Notes: generated from the letters alone by a model not told the origin. 64,000 nucleotides of DNA from Cladorrhinum sp. PSN259 (GCA_033725935.1 MU867063.1:1-64000), one strand, 5' to 3'; shown: positions 23,957-36,420, counted from the first letter of the stretch. A program made the numbers and translations.

Positions 23957-24999
23957 ATGTCAAAACCACCACACCTCTCAACAACAATAGTCCCTCCGAC
24001 GCCGGCGGAGCTCCCACCGGCACCACCACAACCGGCTCTCAAGAAGGAAGCAAAACACTACAAGGGGTTTGTGGCAGGTGTTTTCTCTGGAATCGCAAAG
24101 TTGGCTGGTATGAAAACATTACATTTATACCTCTCTCCTTCGAAACTAAACTAACTGTACATTTATATTAAAAAAAAAAAAAAGTCGGTCACCCCTTCGA
24201 CACGATAAAAGTCCGCCTCCAAACCTCCTCCTCCGCCCGGTTTTCCGGCCCACTGCAATGTCTAGCCCAGACGATAAGAAACGAAGGCATCTTCGGCCTC
24301 TACAAGGGTGCCACCCCTCCCCTGGTGGGGTGGATGTTTATGGACAGCGTCATGCTGGGCTCCTTGACCTTTTACCGCCGTCTCGTGTCGGATAACCTGT
24401 TCGACTCGAAACCTCTGCCGGCGTACGGGCAGGGAATAGCCGGCATCATGTCGGGAGCGACGGTCAGCTTCGTTGCCGCGCCCGTGGAACACATCAAGGC
24501 GCGGCTCCAGATACAGTACGCGGCGGACAAGAGGCAGCGTCTTTACCAAGGGCCGGTCGATGCGGTACGCAAGATTTGGAAAAATCACGGGATAAGGGGG
24601 ATATACCACGGTCTGCAAGCTACATTGATCTTCAGGGGGAATTTTTTTTTTTGGTGGGGGAGTTATGATGTCTTTTCGAGATGGATGAAGGAAAAGACGA
24701 GCTGGAGCGCGCCTGTGATTAATTTCTGGGCGGGCGGGTTGAGTGCTCAGGTTTTCTGGATTTTGAGTTACCCCAGTGATGTCGTGAAGCAGAGGATGAT
24801 GACTGACCCCCTTGGCGGTGAGCTGGGTGATGGTGTGAGGAGGTTTCCTCGGTGGAAGGACGCTGCTAAGGCGGTTTATACGGAGAATGGGTGGATTGGA
24901 TACTGGAGGGGTTTCGTGCCTTGCTTTCTGAGGGCGTTCCCTGCTAATGCTATGGCGTTGGTTGCTTTTGAGGCTGCGATGCGGGCGTTGCCAGAATAA
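23957..24999 (+). CDS. Mitochondrial carrier, YMC1-like, 321 aa
   Basis: Exons 23957-24107 and 24185-24999 (GTATGA donor, acceptor at the end of an A14 run) give 321 residues. The three tandem carrier repeats are visible: GHPFDTIKVRLQT, APVEHIKARLQIQ and SYPSDVVKQRMMTD, each a version of Px[D/E]xx[K/R]x[R/K]. The protein should sit in the inner mitochondrial membrane with six helices. The intron falls exactly before the first signature, so KLAVGHPFDT forms only after splicing, which fixes the junction. Sequence style is closest to the Ymc1/Ymc2 and carnitine/acylcarnitine-like branch (SLC25A20/A29/A45 group). Substrate cannot be decided from sequence alone; amino-acid or acyl-carnitine exchange are the main options. 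The N-terminus carries a Pro/Ala-rich 30-residue extension before the first helix. Confidence 0.9.
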
Positions 25000-25344
25000 A
25001 GGGACGGTTGAGGGTTAGAATATTTAGATTTATATGTCTGAGGTGAGAATGTGTTATGGACCACATAGAGACATGGGTGGAAGATGGAAGGTTCATTTTG
25101 TCACATTATACCATTATACCCCAAGGCAGATACACACGGATGCAGGAATGGAACAAAAGTTGTGCTTTTGGCCAGAAACGCCTGGCCGCGCAAAGGCGGC
25201 GTTTGTCTTTTTTTTTTATTTGACCACCGTTGTTGCCCGCTATGCACAACCATTACGGTCCTTGGGTATATCTCTGCCGATGATGGATCCCGATGATTCT
25301 TTCACAAATCCCGAAAAACTCCCAACACAAGATAGCCGACCCAT
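25000..25344. other. Convergent 3' flank of carrier and eL22 genes
   Basis: A 345-base spacer between the stop codons of two converging genes, with a T9 run near 25210. Nothing else is seen. Confidence 0.5.
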
Positions 25345-25975
25345 TTACTCATCATCCTCATCCTCGGCGTCGTTAACGACGTTGAAGAACTTGAGCTCAT
25401 AGACACCCTTGGAGGTGGAGACGACGCGGAGCCAGTCACGAAGCTGCATCTTCTTGAGGAACTTCTTGGTCCTGTTATGTATCATGTCAGTAATTTGAAG
25501 CGTTAAATATGGCGGGGGCTGTCCGTACAGGTACTTGAGGTAGCGACCAGAGAGCTCGTTGTGGGCGATGATCTCGATCTTGCCCTCGCCAGCCTGGGAG
25601 ATCTTGATGGTCTCGCCGAGGTTGCCGACACGGCCCTCAACCTTGATCTTCTCGTTTAGGAACTTCTCGAAGGCGGAGACATCGAAGATCTTGTCGGAGG
25701 CGGGCTGAGAAGCGTTGATGATGAACTGGAGAGCACATGCTGTCAGAAGCTGGCATTCTCACATCGCGAATCGATAATTTGGGGGATTGATATAAACTTA
25801 CCTTCCTGGTAACCTTGGGGGCCTTGCCCTTGGCGGTCTTCTTCTATAACATCGAAAAAAATTGACTTAGCCTACTGCTTCACGCCATGATCCATCTCAG
25901 AGATGAGGGACTGGGCCAACAGCAAAGCCGTTGTCAAGTCGTGATGGTGATTGTACATACAGCGATGGGAGCCAT
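25345..25975 (-). CDS. rpl22: 60S ribosomal protein eL22, 126 aa, four exons
   Basis: Exons 25975-25961 (only MAPIA), 25843-25802, 25725-25529 and 25471-25345 join in frame with clean GTATGT, GTAAGT and GTACGG donors and TATAG, CCAG and ACAG acceptors. The 126-residue product matches eL22: basic start (KKTAKGKAPKVTRKF), then FIINASQPASDKIFD, FEKFLNEKIKVEGRVGNLGE, HNELSGRYLKYLTKKFLKK, LRDWLRVVSTSKGVYELKFF and an acidic AEDEDDE terminus. eL22 is a non-essential protein of the large cytosolic subunit that contacts 25S rRNA. The very short first exon with early introns is typical of fungal ribosomal protein genes. It is divergent from Pmp3 across 2.2 kb. Confidence 0.97.
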
Positions 25976-28143
25976 TGTGACTGTTTGGGTTGATCGGCGA
26001 GATTGGACCGGTTGGATAGATCTTTAGGACGCAAAGAGGTTGGATATCCTGCGCCTTGGTGGTGGTGGTGGTTTAAAGAAAAGACTGGGGGGGACGACGT
26101 TTACAGCTACGGTGGATCGCGAAAAAAGAATTTTGGCAAATTGTGGCCTGGAAAATTTAGGGCAATGTGCAAATGTGGGGCCAGCTGCCAAGACCGGAGC
26201 TCCGGACCGTTGCCGATTGATTTTGATGCAGCGGGTCGGAGTGCCAAGCCGGAGCTGATCCGGATTTGCTGCAGTCGATCGGAGTTGTAAATTTGCAGCA
26301 AGTTTCTGATTTGATGCCGGTTTTTGAAAATTTCTGAATATCTGAGATTTCTTTTTTCAGCAACCTTGAAAGACCTCAACACGTTCCTGATATTATAGCA
26401 TCAGCCAATCCATCTCTGCGCTGAATGTGCATAGGCCACTCCACAAGGATGATCGAAAGCGCAGTGGCATAGCCCTACTCCTCGTTGAGAGTCCAATAAC
26501 AGTATGCCACCTCGAAGTCTCTGGTTCATCGTGAGATCAGTATGGTGCTTCACATATTCCATGCTCCCAGTTATGAGTTCTGTTGATGACTTCAATCTGC
26601 GTACATGCAATAGATATGCCTGGCGGGAGCAAATGCATCAACTCTCAACACTGTCGACAACGCGCTGAAGATAACTGGTCACACTTGGGTTGAGCTTGGC
26701 TTGTTCCCGTTAGATCTGCTAAAACGGCTTCGTGGCGTTAGCCGTTGTCTCAGCCATGCCGCAGTGATGGTATCAAAACCGTTCATGCAAGGCAGTTGAT
26801 GTGCTTTCAAGGAATCAAAAAAATTACAGATTCTTGTTTGTTTAGAGATCAATAAATGATAGCCACAGTTGTCTTAGTGTACATGCACTCCATGGACCTC
26901 CATTGTTTCGGCATGCGCCACAGTTTTCTCATGTGTTGTCGTTGTGATTAAGATCGGTGATGTCATTAGTGGGCTGTGGCTGCCTCATGGAGGGGCCGGG
27001 GGGCTGAGACCACCTGGGCACTACGTCACCTGTTAAAGCTTCACCCGGAGCTTACGAGCTCTCATGGAACCTACGACAACACCATCCGAACGCGTAATTA
27101 CGGACACACCTTGAGACGTTTGCATGTGCTGCTGAGATCTGAATTCGCCATGCGGAACAAGACAAGGAATCAACGACGGCAAGATTTTGCCGTGTAGGGG
27201 TGCTGCCACGGCTGCTAAGACATGCGCCGAGTTAAAATTTGTCACCTGGATCGCTTGGCCCAGCCAATTGTTATACTTGTATCTCAGAGCGCCGAGGTAT
27301 CATAGCAGATATTCCATGCGAACAGTCCCGCGCTCTTCCGATGACGGGAGAGTGGCTGGGAACCTAGCAGCCCGGAGTTGAACCGTTCTTCGCGGCGACC
27401 GAGTCAACATATTCAATGAACCGTTTCTTCCAAGAAAAACCAGCTTCCAGAACGATTATCATTGTTTTCGATGTAGGAACCAACTGATGGTCATTTGACC
27501 CCGAAATAGAACTTTGAATCCATTCGCTGGCTTTAATTGGTATCCCAGAAACCAGATCATGCTAGCATCAGATCACAGAAGCCATTCAGCCTTAACGAAC
27601 TTGATTATCCCTGTCACGTCATGGGGTCCGCAGCAGGTCCCTGAGTCCTCCAAACCAAGCCATTGGTGGTTGGATTGCCGCTGCACCGTCTGTCGTGTTC
27701 GTCCGCCACCAAGCGCTTGGAAAAGGTTGATTTCCATGGAAAAACTGGCCAGTCCGGATTCGAATGGGTCGTATGACGCAGCGTGCCGCGTCTTGCCGCA
27801 TTCCGTACCTTATGTCCCATGGAATGGAGAAACAAGACCTTTGTTTGTTACGCCTGAGCGGACCAGGGACCAGCGGCACACCGCAACTGGGAAGACCCCG
27901 CCGCAAGGTTGGTGCTTAGTGTAGGAGCTTTCATCGTTTTCCTTGGCACATGGATGATGGCCTGACGTATTTAATATTCTACAAGAGCCCCCTCTATTCC
28001 TGTCGGATCTTCTTTGGTTTTTCTATTTCCATTCAACTGCAAGTAAAACATTCACCGACGACAAAGTCACAGAAAGTAATCACTTAATCAAACCAACAAC
28101 AAAATCTTTCTAAAACCCCAACAAACTAAACCAAACCGCCAAC
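25976..28143. other. Divergent intergenic region between eL22 and Pmp3
   Basis: About 2.2 kb containing the 5' flanks of two highly expressed-type genes. CT-rich and CAA-rich tracts lie just upstream of Pmp3 (28000-28140), as in leaders of strongly expressed fungal genes. Open frames such as 27514-27924 (+, 136 codons) have no domain features and were not accepted. Confidence 0.45.
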
Positions 28144-28490
28144 ATGGCTTTCACCGGAAGGTAAACTACCATGCTCCCCCGCCTTTTTGCGCATCAGGAT
28201 TTCTCAGCGAGATACTAACACTCTTCTCCTTCCAGCGACATCTGCAAGATCATCTTCGCCGTCATCCTCCCACCTCTTGGTGTCTTCCTCGAGCGCGGAT
28301 GCGGTGCTGACATCTTGATCAACATCCTCCTCACCATCCTCGGCGTAAGCAGCTTTTCCCAACCCCAACCACCCGCTCTCTAGTGACTTCGTGTGTGTGT
28401 TGTTTTGCTGCAGACTAACTAACAAAACTCCGCTTTTAACAGTACATTCCTGGCATCGTCCACGCCCTTTACATCATTTGCAAATACTAA
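28144..28490 (+). CDS. pmp3: Plasma membrane proteolipid 3 (Pmp3/UPF0057), 57 aa
   Basis: Three exons, 28144-28160, 28236-28344 and 28443-28490, join to 57 residues. Splice signals are GTAAAC/TCCAG and GTAAGC/AACAG. The product has the family's two hydrophobic helices, IIFAVILPPLGVFLERGCG and ILINILLTILGYIPGIVHALY, with DICKII before the first helix and the terminal CKY. Pmp3 proteins are tiny plasma-membrane proteolipids that affect membrane potential and tolerance of cations and cold or salt stress. The gene is split so finely that no ORF above 60 codons marks it. Its length equals the family's normal 52-60 residues, so the model is probably complete. Confidence 0.95.
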
Positions 28491-29282
28491 TCAAACCGGC
28501 AACTCCGACGACAAACGTACATTCTCTCCAAAAACCCGAGTTTTAAAATGATGGAAAAAATTCAACGAGGACGACAACAACAATGAACATTAATCGCTAA
28601 AGCTCGCTATGTTTCCAAATTCCATTCTTGGCTCGGTTATTACGGAAGGATCGGAAAGTGAGAGGCGGTGTGGTATTGCGATGATCATGGGAACCTTTTT
28701 TTGAATGGATGTGGGGCAGGCGTCTTGAAGGTGAAAAGAAAGCTATGACATAATGTGAGGAATGACGACAAAACCCGGCAGTGAGATTAACCGACAACCA
28801 CTTTTTTCTTTTCGGAGTCGGGATTCAACCAAGACCCCGCTCCGAAGCGGCCGAGACCTTCCGCCAAGTCCGGAACTATTGGAAATCGGGATGGAGGAGG
28901 CCTTTTGCGTGCCGGGATTCATGGAGGGGAAGAGGAGGAATAACCATCGGGACGTTGGAATTGGGATGATGATGAATATCTTTCCTTTTTTTCACTTCGG
29001 CACTTTTTTGGCACGAAGGCGCACGGTTTCTTTTTCACTCCTTTTTTGAGAGAGCAGCTATCTGCTCTCATCTTGCGGCGAGCTTTTTAGTTTTAATCAT
29101 TCAACGATACCCGAGGTCAGAGAATTGAGCAATGGATTCGTAAATCTATATCTTTTGGTTCCTTCTCCCACTTGTGTTGTTACACAAGTTATAGTCCGCG
29201 TGGGCCGGCTGACCATGGTGAGATCAGATATAGATCTCAAAAGTGCTGTACATCAAGACAGGGACCCCTGGTGGTCAATCGT
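28491..29282. other. Convergent 3' flank of Pmp3 and GTPase genes
   Basis: Roughly 800 bases of 3' flank between two converging genes, with T-runs near 28690, 28990 and 29040. The overlapping short frames (28762-29049 +) have no recognisable content. Confidence 0.45.
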
Positions 29283-30842
29283 TTATTTGCCGACCCTGAA
29301 CGATAATATCTAAAAGAAACATCAACATCATCACCCGAACTGCAGGCCGGTTTGCAATTTTAGAACTTACATCGTTCTTGCCCACCGTCACTATTTGGTC
29401 TTCAGCAACTCTGGTGCCGCCTGCGCCCTCGATATAAGCAATAGGTGCATCACCCATGATCTTCCTGGCCACATCCGCTACCGTAGTATTCTTCTTGACC
29501 AACACACAGTCCCTGAACACGGCCTTTGAATCGTTGGCCCCAGACGCAAACGTCGTCGTATTCCTCACAGGGAAAACAGGCACCAATCCTAATATCTCAG
29601 CCGCCTTTGACAGCACCTGATTTACTCCCGTAGACCCGAACCTGTAGAGCACCATATCCTTGAGGTTCTCTATCCTGTTTCGGTTCTTTTCGTCGAGCTC
29701 TTTTAATCCTCCTCCGTCCGGGTCGCCGTCGGCTATTAAATCTTCCCTCGTGTCGACGAACTCGCTCCCCTCTGTGTACTTGATGTACCCCTGCTTGGCG
29801 AGTTTTCGTAAAAAGATTTCTGATACGGCTGAACAGAGCACAATTGTGTTTGGGTCTTGCTGTTTTGCGATTTTTGCAATGTTCTTGTCCGCGTCTGGGT
29901 GGTCGATCTTGTTGAGGGCTATGACTGTTGGGAATTTCTCGTCTGTGAATGCGTTTACTACCTTGTCGATTGTTTCGTCTGTGATGATGGGAACAATGTC
30001 AGCACGATGTTGCACATCGTGGGTGATGAGTCAAGGAGTGATAACTTACCACTCCACTCCTCCAACGGCTCTTTCAACCCCAACTTATCCAACGTCCTCG
30101 CCACGACGCTCGCCGTACTGCCGTAACCACTGAACTGGCCCTGCAAAGTTTCTACTGCTGTTGCCTTTATGGCAATGTGTCGTCTTCTTATGCTTCCCCA
30201 TTTCTCCATCAGGTTTCCCCTTATCCATGCTACAATCTCGCTCCGTAGCCACGCAATGTCGACTGAGGGATCGTACCCTCTTGTGTTCTTGCCTTCTGCA
30301 TCTGTGGTTCCGGATACGTCGACGACGTGGATCAGAGCGTCGGCGTGCCTGAGATCGTCAAGGAACTTGTTGCCCAGTCCTTTGCCTTGGTGCGCTCCGG
30401 GCACGAGGCCGGCGACGTCGAGAAGCTCGATGGGAACGGAGCGCCGGCCGTTGACGCAGCTGCCGTAGTTGGGTTTACATCTGTCTTCGAGGCCGAAGCG
30501 GGCACAGGCGCAGCCGATTTGGAGGTAGCCTATAGCTCTTTGGGGATCGATTGTTGTGAATCTTTTCGGGAATTGTTAGTTCGAAGCAAATACGAGGTAA
30601 AGTGCGCAAAAGAGGAGAGCGGGTTGGGGGGGTAGGAAGCGAGTCTGGAAAGGAGCATACGGGAAGTTGCCTGCATAGGTAAAGCTGTATCAGCCTTTCG
30701 AAAATGTCCTGCCGCGCATATCTGGATATGTTTTGGAAGGCTACCCACCGACTTTGGAGGAGGCGTCTGTAAGTGAGTTGAGTGTGCTGGACTTGCCAGC
30801 GCTGGGCTTGCCAACCAGGCCGATTAAGGGGTCGCGAGGCAT
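29283..30842 (-). CDS. Ygr210c-type OBG/YchF-related GTPase with TGS domain, 416 aa
   Basis: Five exons: 30842-30749, 30670-30661 (10 nt), 30561-30050, 29978-29371 and 29309-29283; frame continuous to TAA, 416 codons, close to the 411 of yeast Ygr210c. Visible P-loop GTPase motifs: G1 GKPSAGKS (11-18), switch I region NFPFTTIDP assembled from three exons, G3 DVAG followed by the LVPGAHQGKGLGNKFLDDLR block of the OBG/YchF group, and G4 NKID. The C-terminus is a TGS domain ending VGKNDILSFRVGK, the last eight residues coming from exon 5. The family is conserved from archaea to fungi and linked to ribosomes by analogy with YchF/OLA1; the precise role is unknown. It is divergent from the SET-domain gene. 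Confidence 0.93.
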
Positions 30843-32168
30843 TTCGGAGGGCTATTTATGAACGAATTGGCCAAGGTAGGTGTTTATATCGGAGAATAGA
30901 AGAGACAGAGAAAGGAGATCAGGGTAGAGGTAGCTGTGGAATCAGCGACAATTGCGACAAGTTGCGCGGGGTGTGTGGTTGGCCTGTACTCGAAAATATC
31001 TGCCCCGCCTTGATAACGATAAAGGTTTAATAAGGGGCAAAGAGCTTGTTAGGGGTGTAATGATACAAGCCACCCATTCATGCTCTTATATTTATTTATG
31101 TGCAAATATCCCCTGCCAGTTGGTTCAAATGTAGATGTATTTTCTTTTGACTAAACCATCAGTTTGTTTGCTTGCATACAGGACCCAAGAGCTGTTCAAG
31201 TCCTTGCTTTTGCAAGTCTTGGAACTCCCAGCGATGAGCGACTAAGAGGGTTAGGGTTGTATGAAGGTATTGGATCCTGTCTCATTGACTTGAAAGCAGG
31301 TGAACAATCTTTAACCAGGTCGTTGTTGACAGCCCAGAATCTCCGAGGAGGATCTTCTGTCCTATACAGTATGCCTTGCCCTGTCGTGACACTGCGGATA
31401 CATAATATCACTACCATAATATGGCCAGCATGTACTGTCCTAATATGCTGTGCCGATATACGCATTTAGCTTCGCCTTAGAGTACTACCTCTGCTGTCAT
31501 CATGATGGGGCTAACCATGCAATATAGTGCAGATATATTAGATAGGTTGTATGAAATTATAATCAGTACGGCTACGACGAAACCAGAGGACAGAGGTTCC
31601 ATGGCAACGGATGTAATGTCATTGTTCGAGGAGATCATTGCTGGTTAACGAGAATAGAACGTTCTGATTGGCAGTTGAACAGTTGGATCTGCACTTGTTC
31701 GAGGTTGTATGTTGGTTTGAAAATGTGATTTTGCACTGCAATCAAATAGGGCATTGTTCGCCCTTGGTCCACGGTTGGCCGGACTGTTTGAAAGATCACA
31801 TTAACAAAATATTAATGTATTTAATAGCGCTTGAAGTTCAAGTTATGTTGTAAGTGGAAGGTTGAAGTTGAGCTGCAGTTAAGCCCCACTTTGCAATGTA
31901 GGCATCTAATCAAAATCTACATTTGCATTGGGGTTAGGGTCATAGGGCGACCTTTGAGTAACGCACTTCGTGGCTTCCATTTTCAGGACAGTTGAAGTCG
32001 ACTTGAACAAGGTAACCTGGAATCATTGGGTGGGAGCCTTGCAAATAAATGAAAACTCGGAAATTCTAATTTCGAAATTTTCTAACATTTGATCATTGCT
32101 TCCTTTCCTGCAACTTTTGTTCTGCTACCAAGCTCAGCAACCCTGACGCCGTCGAACTGCATCACATC
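30843..32168. other. Divergent intergenic region, GTPase/SET
   Basis: About 1.3 kb of shared upstream sequence, AT-rich in the centre (31500-31900). A motif resembling GGGTTAGGGT occurs near 31931-31940 as a single copy. No gene is supported. Confidence 0.45.
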
Positions 32169-33877
32169 ATGGCTCTCCCTATCGAGGATCTGCCAGCTTG
32201 GGCGCGCCTCAGCACTGTCTCATTCTCCGGTGTCACGGTTACAAAAACCGCGGGCAAGGGCTATGGCGTCTTTGCAATGAAAGCCATGACAGCTGCTGAA
32301 GGGACCCTTGACACACCCGTCTTGTTCACCGTACCCAGGGAGCTGGCACTTAACACCAACGCCATAGATGAGTATGCAAAAGAAGATAAAAAATTTAGGC
32401 AACTCCTAGATGCTGTCGTACCACACCGCGTATTTAAATCCCAAATTCTGGTTAATGCTACTACAAAACTGACTGCCATTTAGTCCACACGGACAGACAT
32501 ATTGCTCTTCCTGCTGGTCCAGACAGCGCGAGCTCGAGCCACCAGCAAAAGCCATTCTGCTGTAGGCGTTTCGAACCCGTGGACTGAATATTTACATTTT
32601 CTCCCCGAGACCGTCCTGGTGCCCACCGAATGGACGGAGGACGAGAGGCGTTTGCTCTGTGGTACCTCGCTCGAGTCCGCAGTCAATGCAAAGATCTCAG
32701 CCCTGGATGCCGAGTTCGAGGTCATCCGGGGAGCCTCGTCCACCATACCCTGTTGGCATGAGTTGTTTTGGGAACACAGGACTGTGTCGTTTCAAGATTG
32801 GATCCGCTTGGACGCTGTGTACAGGTCTCGCTGTCTGGAGCTGCCCAAGTCCGGGGAATCCATGGTATGTCGAACGTCCACGGAACTCCTTATTGGTTCT
32901 ACCATCAATTTCATGTAAAGTAAACTGACTGGTTGATAGGTTCCTTGTATTGACATGATCAATCACTCAGCCGCCCCCTCTGCTTATTACGACGAGAACT
33001 CGAACGACCAAGTGCTGTTGCTTCTACGTCCTGGTACGAGCATCTCCGAAGGCGAAGAGGTAACCATCAGTTATGGTGACGCCAAGTCAGCCGCAGAGAT
33101 GCTGTTCAGCTATGGTTTCATTGATCCCGATTCAACAGCTGACAGCCTTGTCTTGTCGTTGATGCCATTCCCCGACGACCCATTAGCCAAGGCCAAGCTT
33201 GTCGCCTTTGGGGAGGCGCCTAAAGTCCACGTGGCTCGGGATAACGGGACCATCCGCTGGGAAAGCCGATTTGCGCACCTAATGTGCGTCAACGAAGAAG
33301 ATGGTCTGGAGTTCCGCGTCCTGCAGGACACAGAAGGAGGGCGGCAGCTGCGGGTTTTCTGGCGGGACGAGGATGTTACGGATCAGACGGCAAACTTTGC
33401 TGAATTGGTCAAGATGCATCCTTTCCCTGAAATAATGCAACTACGCGTTGTAACCGTAGTGATAGAGTGCATACAAACCCAGCTCGAACGGCTAGAGTCT
33501 TGCCAGCCTTCCGACCTAACCTCGTCCTCGCTTCGGGAGGATTGTTCCAAGGCGGGCATGTCGCTTCGCCAAATCGAAAGGAAGCTCCTTAAGGATGCGA
33601 TCGAGGCCTTAGAAAAAGAGGTGTGTAGTCCCAGTCTCCTTCATTCTCAGAACAAAACGAGATGATTTTGTTCTCACAACCCTCCGAGCTACCAACAGTT
33701 GGGAGCCATCGTTGGACTTTGTGATGTAACCAATCATACTTCTGTGCTAACAACGGAATGCAGAGAGATTCGCTAATGGAAGCCGAAAACGTGGTGGCTT
33801 ATCTCGGATCGATGGAAACTGCCGAATCGGACCTAGTTGAAGAAGAGGCGTCCAATGAAGCTGAGGATTTCAGCTGA
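32169..33877 (+). CDS. SET-domain lysine methyltransferase (RuBisCO-LSMT class), 478 aa
   Basis: Exons 32169-32429, 32484-32864, 32940-33620 and 33764-33877, all phase 0, give 478 residues. Donors are GTATTT, GTATGT and GTGTGT; acceptors are TTTAG, GATAG and TGCAG. Features of the class: an N-terminal GKGYGVFA SET-start motif (residues 30-37), a long iSET insertion (about 88-210), the core PCIDMINHSA (216-225), GEEVTISYGD with the catalytic tyrosine near 259, LFSYGFID, and a helical C-terminal LSMT substrate-binding domain. Such proteins methylate lysines of non-histone targets (ribosomal proteins, elongation factors; Rkm/Efm1 and SETD3/SETD6 relatives). The substrate cannot be told here. The acidic tail EEEASNEAED is separate in the last exon. 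Confidence 0.9.
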
Positions 33878-36398
33878 GAGCCGCGGGTATCAGTGCATAC
33901 CTGCAGGCTGTGGCTTTTGACATCGTATGTCAGGATTCTCGACTCTGACAGACCCAGGACATACATACACCGCATCGCATCAACAAAATCAACAGTGTCA
34001 AACATTTAAGTGTAAACATGCACTTGGCTTTCGAATATACTGCAAGTCCCAGAGTGAAACGTGGCAGACATGACAAGCAGAATGGCCACGATCCCGTTTC
34101 TGATCGTTAGACAAGTTGCTCAAGAAACACAAAATCGACATGCACCAGCTAGTCTCTTTCAGGTAACCAATCCTTCATATAAGACAAGCACATACGGTTC
34201 ATCTCGGTTTCGCATTCCGAGAGGTCACAGACGTTATGGTACACTCAGCAACTCCGGCAACCATACGGAAAGAAAGGAACAATGATGGCTACCTCAGCAA
34301 TCCGCCCCCAAAGGAGACTCAGTCTGACGGTCAGACCCTGACATAGTATCAAGATGATGCCTCCAACTATGGTTAAGCAATTTCCGGCAACAGTCTACTA
34401 TGTATACAAAACCAAATCTTTTTTATTGCCAGCTTCTCTCCCTTATCATAAACGGACAGAAAATAATCTCAAGATGACAAGGGTATTTTGCCGGCAAGTC
34501 GCTTTCGAGCGGGAAGCCCACAATCCCCAGAATGCGGGGAAATCTTGGGGGCACCGTGAAGAATCGGACGTGTAACGGTTTCAATCCTTTTGTGGGGATA
34601 ACGTTAATTTTCCGCCTTGCACAGAATAGTTCCTGGGCACGCCGACTTCTCTGCGTTATTTGCATGCTTGGTCGAGCGAGGAGCTTTCGACAACTCGAGA
34701 ATATATCGCCGTGGCCCTATAAAGCACGAATGAATCAAACGTCCAAGCGGTTTCTTCCATGGCTGCTCGCCGAGATCACCAACGACGTTGAAGTGGTGCG
34801 CAAAGCGGGTCAGCCATGGGCTGAGAGATGAAGTCGTCTTGGTAGTGTAGAGTATGATGGGTTTTCTGGTCGAGGATTGATCGTCGCCAATGCAACAATG
34901 ATTTGAACTACCTCGTCATTCTTGATCAATGATGCGGTTTCAACCTAACCACAAACAGCCCGGTCAACTTTTCCCCAAGCGGTTGCCCATCGAAAAGAGA
35001 TCTCAGCGTAAGGTCAAGGCATATATCTCTCCATGTCCTGACGGACCGGAACTTGGCCGCTTCCAGTCATGAAACGCGGACAGTAAGAGTCATTACAAGG
35101 CTTTCGATATTAACAGCCACACATCTCGGTGCTCTGGTTACCGTCGGCCCCTCATATCATATCCGTTTATATGTAAGTAGGCTGTGTGGCAATAAGTGGC
35201 GCCAGCGTCGGAGACCTTGTGGGATGCCAATGGTAAAACGGAGTGGGAGAAGCGATTTGGTCTCTCGTCACGAAGTTCGCATTGATCACCGGAAAGCATC
35301 AACAAGGTTCCAACTATGAACTGGGTTATAACGCTGGTGAAGTGTAGGCCAAGCATCTAGTCCCCACTTTCGTTGTTGTTATCAGACGCAATGTCGCCAA
35401 CCACTTGGAAGGTCAAAAAAGGTCAAGAGAGTTCTTGGGAACCGCGTTCACCGTAGAAAACCACCATGATCGACCCTGCATGCCGCTTACATACTTTCAC
35501 TGTTCCTCGTCACTGTCCTCGTGATCCAGGCTTTTGGAAAACCGAGCCTCTCGGCTGACGATAAGCGTACCAAAGAACCTGAAGAATAATGATGCCATTA
35601 TTTCGATTCTTGTTTTCTCACCTGTCGGTCGAGTGGTGCCATTCTAGAAGGAGCAATGGAATCCTCTTGCAAATGGGAGGGTTCAGATACGACGCGATTC
35701 GCCAAAAAGGCTGCGGGAGATGGTGGAAGTCAATGTGTTGAGCAGCAGGGGAACTGGGGACACATATCCCCAGTCTACGGAATAAGCTACACTAAAATGG
35801 CTTAGATACCTGCTAAAACGGAGTAACCCCCCTGGCTCACCCCAGATTCCCCTCCTCGCCGTTCATTGGGGAACCCAGGCAGGCTAGCAAGCTTGGTCAA
35901 GGGTAGGCGGACAGAGGGGCCAATCGCTAGCTGCTTGCGCTGACCGACCGTTCCAGTTTTTCTCCGCAAAATCACTGTGTCCCGGGTGGGCCGAAGTCCC
36001 ACAGCGCAAGACGTGTGGTGGGGCGGATGGAATGCCTGTCTGGCTGCACCGCTGCAACATCAACGCTTGGCTGGCCCTCCATCTTTCCCTTTTTTTCCCT
36101 CACTCCCAGACAGCTTACCATCCCACCCCCCCAACCGTTTCCTCATAAAACCCACCGGCCCCGCCTGACATATCCCCCAGTTTCCTTCTCGTTGTTTGGT
36201 CGAAGGAAAGCTCCGTGTTCTAGATCTTGCCCAAAATCTACAGAGTATACACACTATACAACCTGCGATACCGTTCCCGTTCCATGGTAAACATCGCGTT
36301 CACGATAATCCACGGGGTATATGAATGCCGGTGAGGGCTGGTGAATCGATTACACGGTCGATATCCGATACATCCGCGTACCTCCCGACGAAATCAAG
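33878..36398. other. 2.5 kb upstream region of FacB-type gene
   Basis: No protein gene is supported. A perfect inverted repeat GTCTGAC-G-GTCAGAC lies near 34322-34337. CT-rich tracts at 36080-36200, a TATAC-rich block at 36244-36262 and several upstream ATGs precede the FacB-type start codon and are listed separately. Confidence 0.45.
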
Positions 36399-36420
36399 AT
36401 GCCGGGAATTCTGCCCATGA
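36284..36420 (+). promoter_or_regulatory. Three upstream ORFs before the FacB-type start
   Basis: Within 115 bases before the main ATG (36399) there are three upstream ATGs with their own stops: 36284-36334 (16 codons), 36321-36344 (7 codons) and 36325-36420 (31 codons). The third is out of frame and runs past the main start, ending 22 bases inside the CDS. If the transcript starts upstream of 36284, for example near the TATAC block at 36244-36262, these would reduce or regulate translation of the activator. The transcription start and any leader intron are unknown. Confidence 0.45.
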
